A program made the translations under genes and the position numbers. 64,000 nucleotides of DNA from Rhodococcus sp. HNM0563 (GTDB lineage Bacteria; Actinomycetota; Actinomycetes; Mycobacteriales; Mycobacteriaceae): contig NZ_JAASAF010000001.1 of the NCBI RefSeq assembly GCF_012726195.1, positions 434,001 through 498,000 on the forward strand, read 5' to 3'. Below, in pieces: positions 63,467-64,000 of the stretch (positions are counted from its first letter, which is position 1; the number at the start of each line of letters is the position of its first letter). The notes below the pieces were generated by a model, which saw nothing but the letters and a program-made list of their open reading frames with translations, searched no databases and was not told the DNA's origin.

Positions 63467-64000
63467 CGCGTCTCCTCGAGAGTGTTCTTCGCGGCGGAGG
63501 TCAGGTACAGGAATGCCTCGTCGAGAGTCGGGCGGCGCAGTCCGATGTCGGCGATGTCGATGTCTTCGGCTCGGATGGCGGCAGCCACTGATGTCAGCGC
63601 TGCCACGCCGTCCGGCACGGGGATGCTCAGGCGCGCCTCGGCCTCTTCCACGTCCGGCTCGGCGTCGAGGACGCGGACGACGACCGTGGCGGCTCTGGCC
63701 AGTTCGATGGGGTCGTGGGCGACCAGTTCCAGCCTTTCGTCCCCGATCTGCCGTTTCAGCCCGGCGGGGGTGTCCTCGATGAAGTTTCGACCCCGGTCGA
63801 TCACACTGATCCGGTCGCACAGCTTGTCGGCCTCATCCAGATAGTGGGTGGTCAGCAGCACGGTCGTGCCCGCGTCCGCCAGGTTCCGCACTGCCTCCCA
63901 CACCTCCCGGCGTCCCGCGGGGTCGAGGCCGGTGGTCGGTTCGTCGAGGAACAGGACCTGGGGGGCCAGGATCATCGAGGCTGCGAGGTCGAGTCGGCGG
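63463..64000 (-). CDS. ABC transporter ATP-binding protein (DrrA-like), 3' part
   Basis: This is the C-terminal part (about 179 residues) of an exporter ATPase; the gene continues beyond the right edge, where Walker A must lie. Walker B and D-loop are seen as VLFLDEPTTGLDP and the switch His in TTHYLDEADKLCDR. The RRLDLAAS segment at the edge is the end of the signature region. C-terminal sequence resembles DrrA. Forms a two-gene exporter with the downstream permease. Confidence 0.93.
   Translation of the reverse strand, partial: RRLDLAASMILAPQVLFLDEPTTGLDPAGRREVWEAVRNLADAGTTVLLTTHYLDEADKLCDRISVIDRGRNFIEDTPAGLKRQIGDERLELVAHDPIELARAATVVVRVLDAEPDVEEAEARLSIPVPDGVAALTSVAAAIRAEDIDIADIGLRRPTLDEAFLYLTSAAKNTLEETR

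Overview
The window reads as a high-G+C actinobacterial chromosome, most likely Rhodococcus or a close relative in the Mycobacteriales. The reasons are the FAS-II/mycolate block (MabR-type regulator, fabD, acpM, kasA, accD6) next to aceE, ahpE and DUF3052; the hrcA-dnaJ-rsmE-phoH-ybeY-CBS-era-recO-uppS-ArsR-Zur-glyS-dgt-dnaG order shared with mycobacteria; frequent GTG/TTG starts; and ATGA/GTGA stop-start overlaps. No mobile element, CRISPR array or broken gene was recognised.

1-9.9 kb is sulfur assimilation. The sulfate importer cysT(partial)-cysW-cysA runs rightward. After a universal stress protein and a PPK2 kinase, a tightly overlapping leftward operon encodes ferredoxin-sulfite reductase, APS reductase, ATP sulfurylase (CysD, CysN) and a siroheme-type chelatase. 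It is headed by an unannotated 31-codon cysteine-rich leader peptide.

10-30 kb is mostly housekeeping: hemW, heat-shock regulation (hrcA, dnaJ), rsmE, phoH, ybeY, a CNNM/CBS membrane protein, era, recO, uppS, an ArsR-Zur metal-sensing operon and glyS. Two drug- or xenobiotic-type modules sit inside it: a divergent MFS/TetR pair with two matching operators, and an amidase-TetR operon with a perfect palindromic operator. 29-38.5 kb holds a P450, a TPM-domain membrane protein, a YdcF-like protein, dgt, dnaG, tRNA-Asn, tRNA-Met and an EEP-family membrane enzyme.

38.5-52 kb is the accessory catabolic region. A leftward Baeyer-Villiger monooxygenase-SDR-SDR-SDR-solute-binding-protein operon is divergent from an IclR regulator, an esterase-type hydrolase and a cyclase-family hydrolase. 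Beyond a strong terminator lie a DUF35/thiolase (lipid-transfer type) pair, a DinB-like protein, an NDMA-dependent alcohol dehydrogenase with a KstR-like box upstream, and a class C beta-lactamase-type hydrolase. Together they suggest degradation of an alcohol/ketone, possibly alicyclic or steroid-like: oxidise to ketone, insert oxygen, hydrolyse the ester or lactone, then thiolytic or aldolytic shortening. The substrate is not determined by the sequence.

52-64 kb returns to core lipid metabolism: DUF3145, the FAS-II operon with an inverted repeat before fabD and hairpins after fabD and after kasA, the MabR/FasR-type regulator, aceE, DUF3052, ahpE (with an unusual second cysteine), tRNA-Val with encoded CCA, and a truncated DrrAB-type ABC exporter at the right edge.
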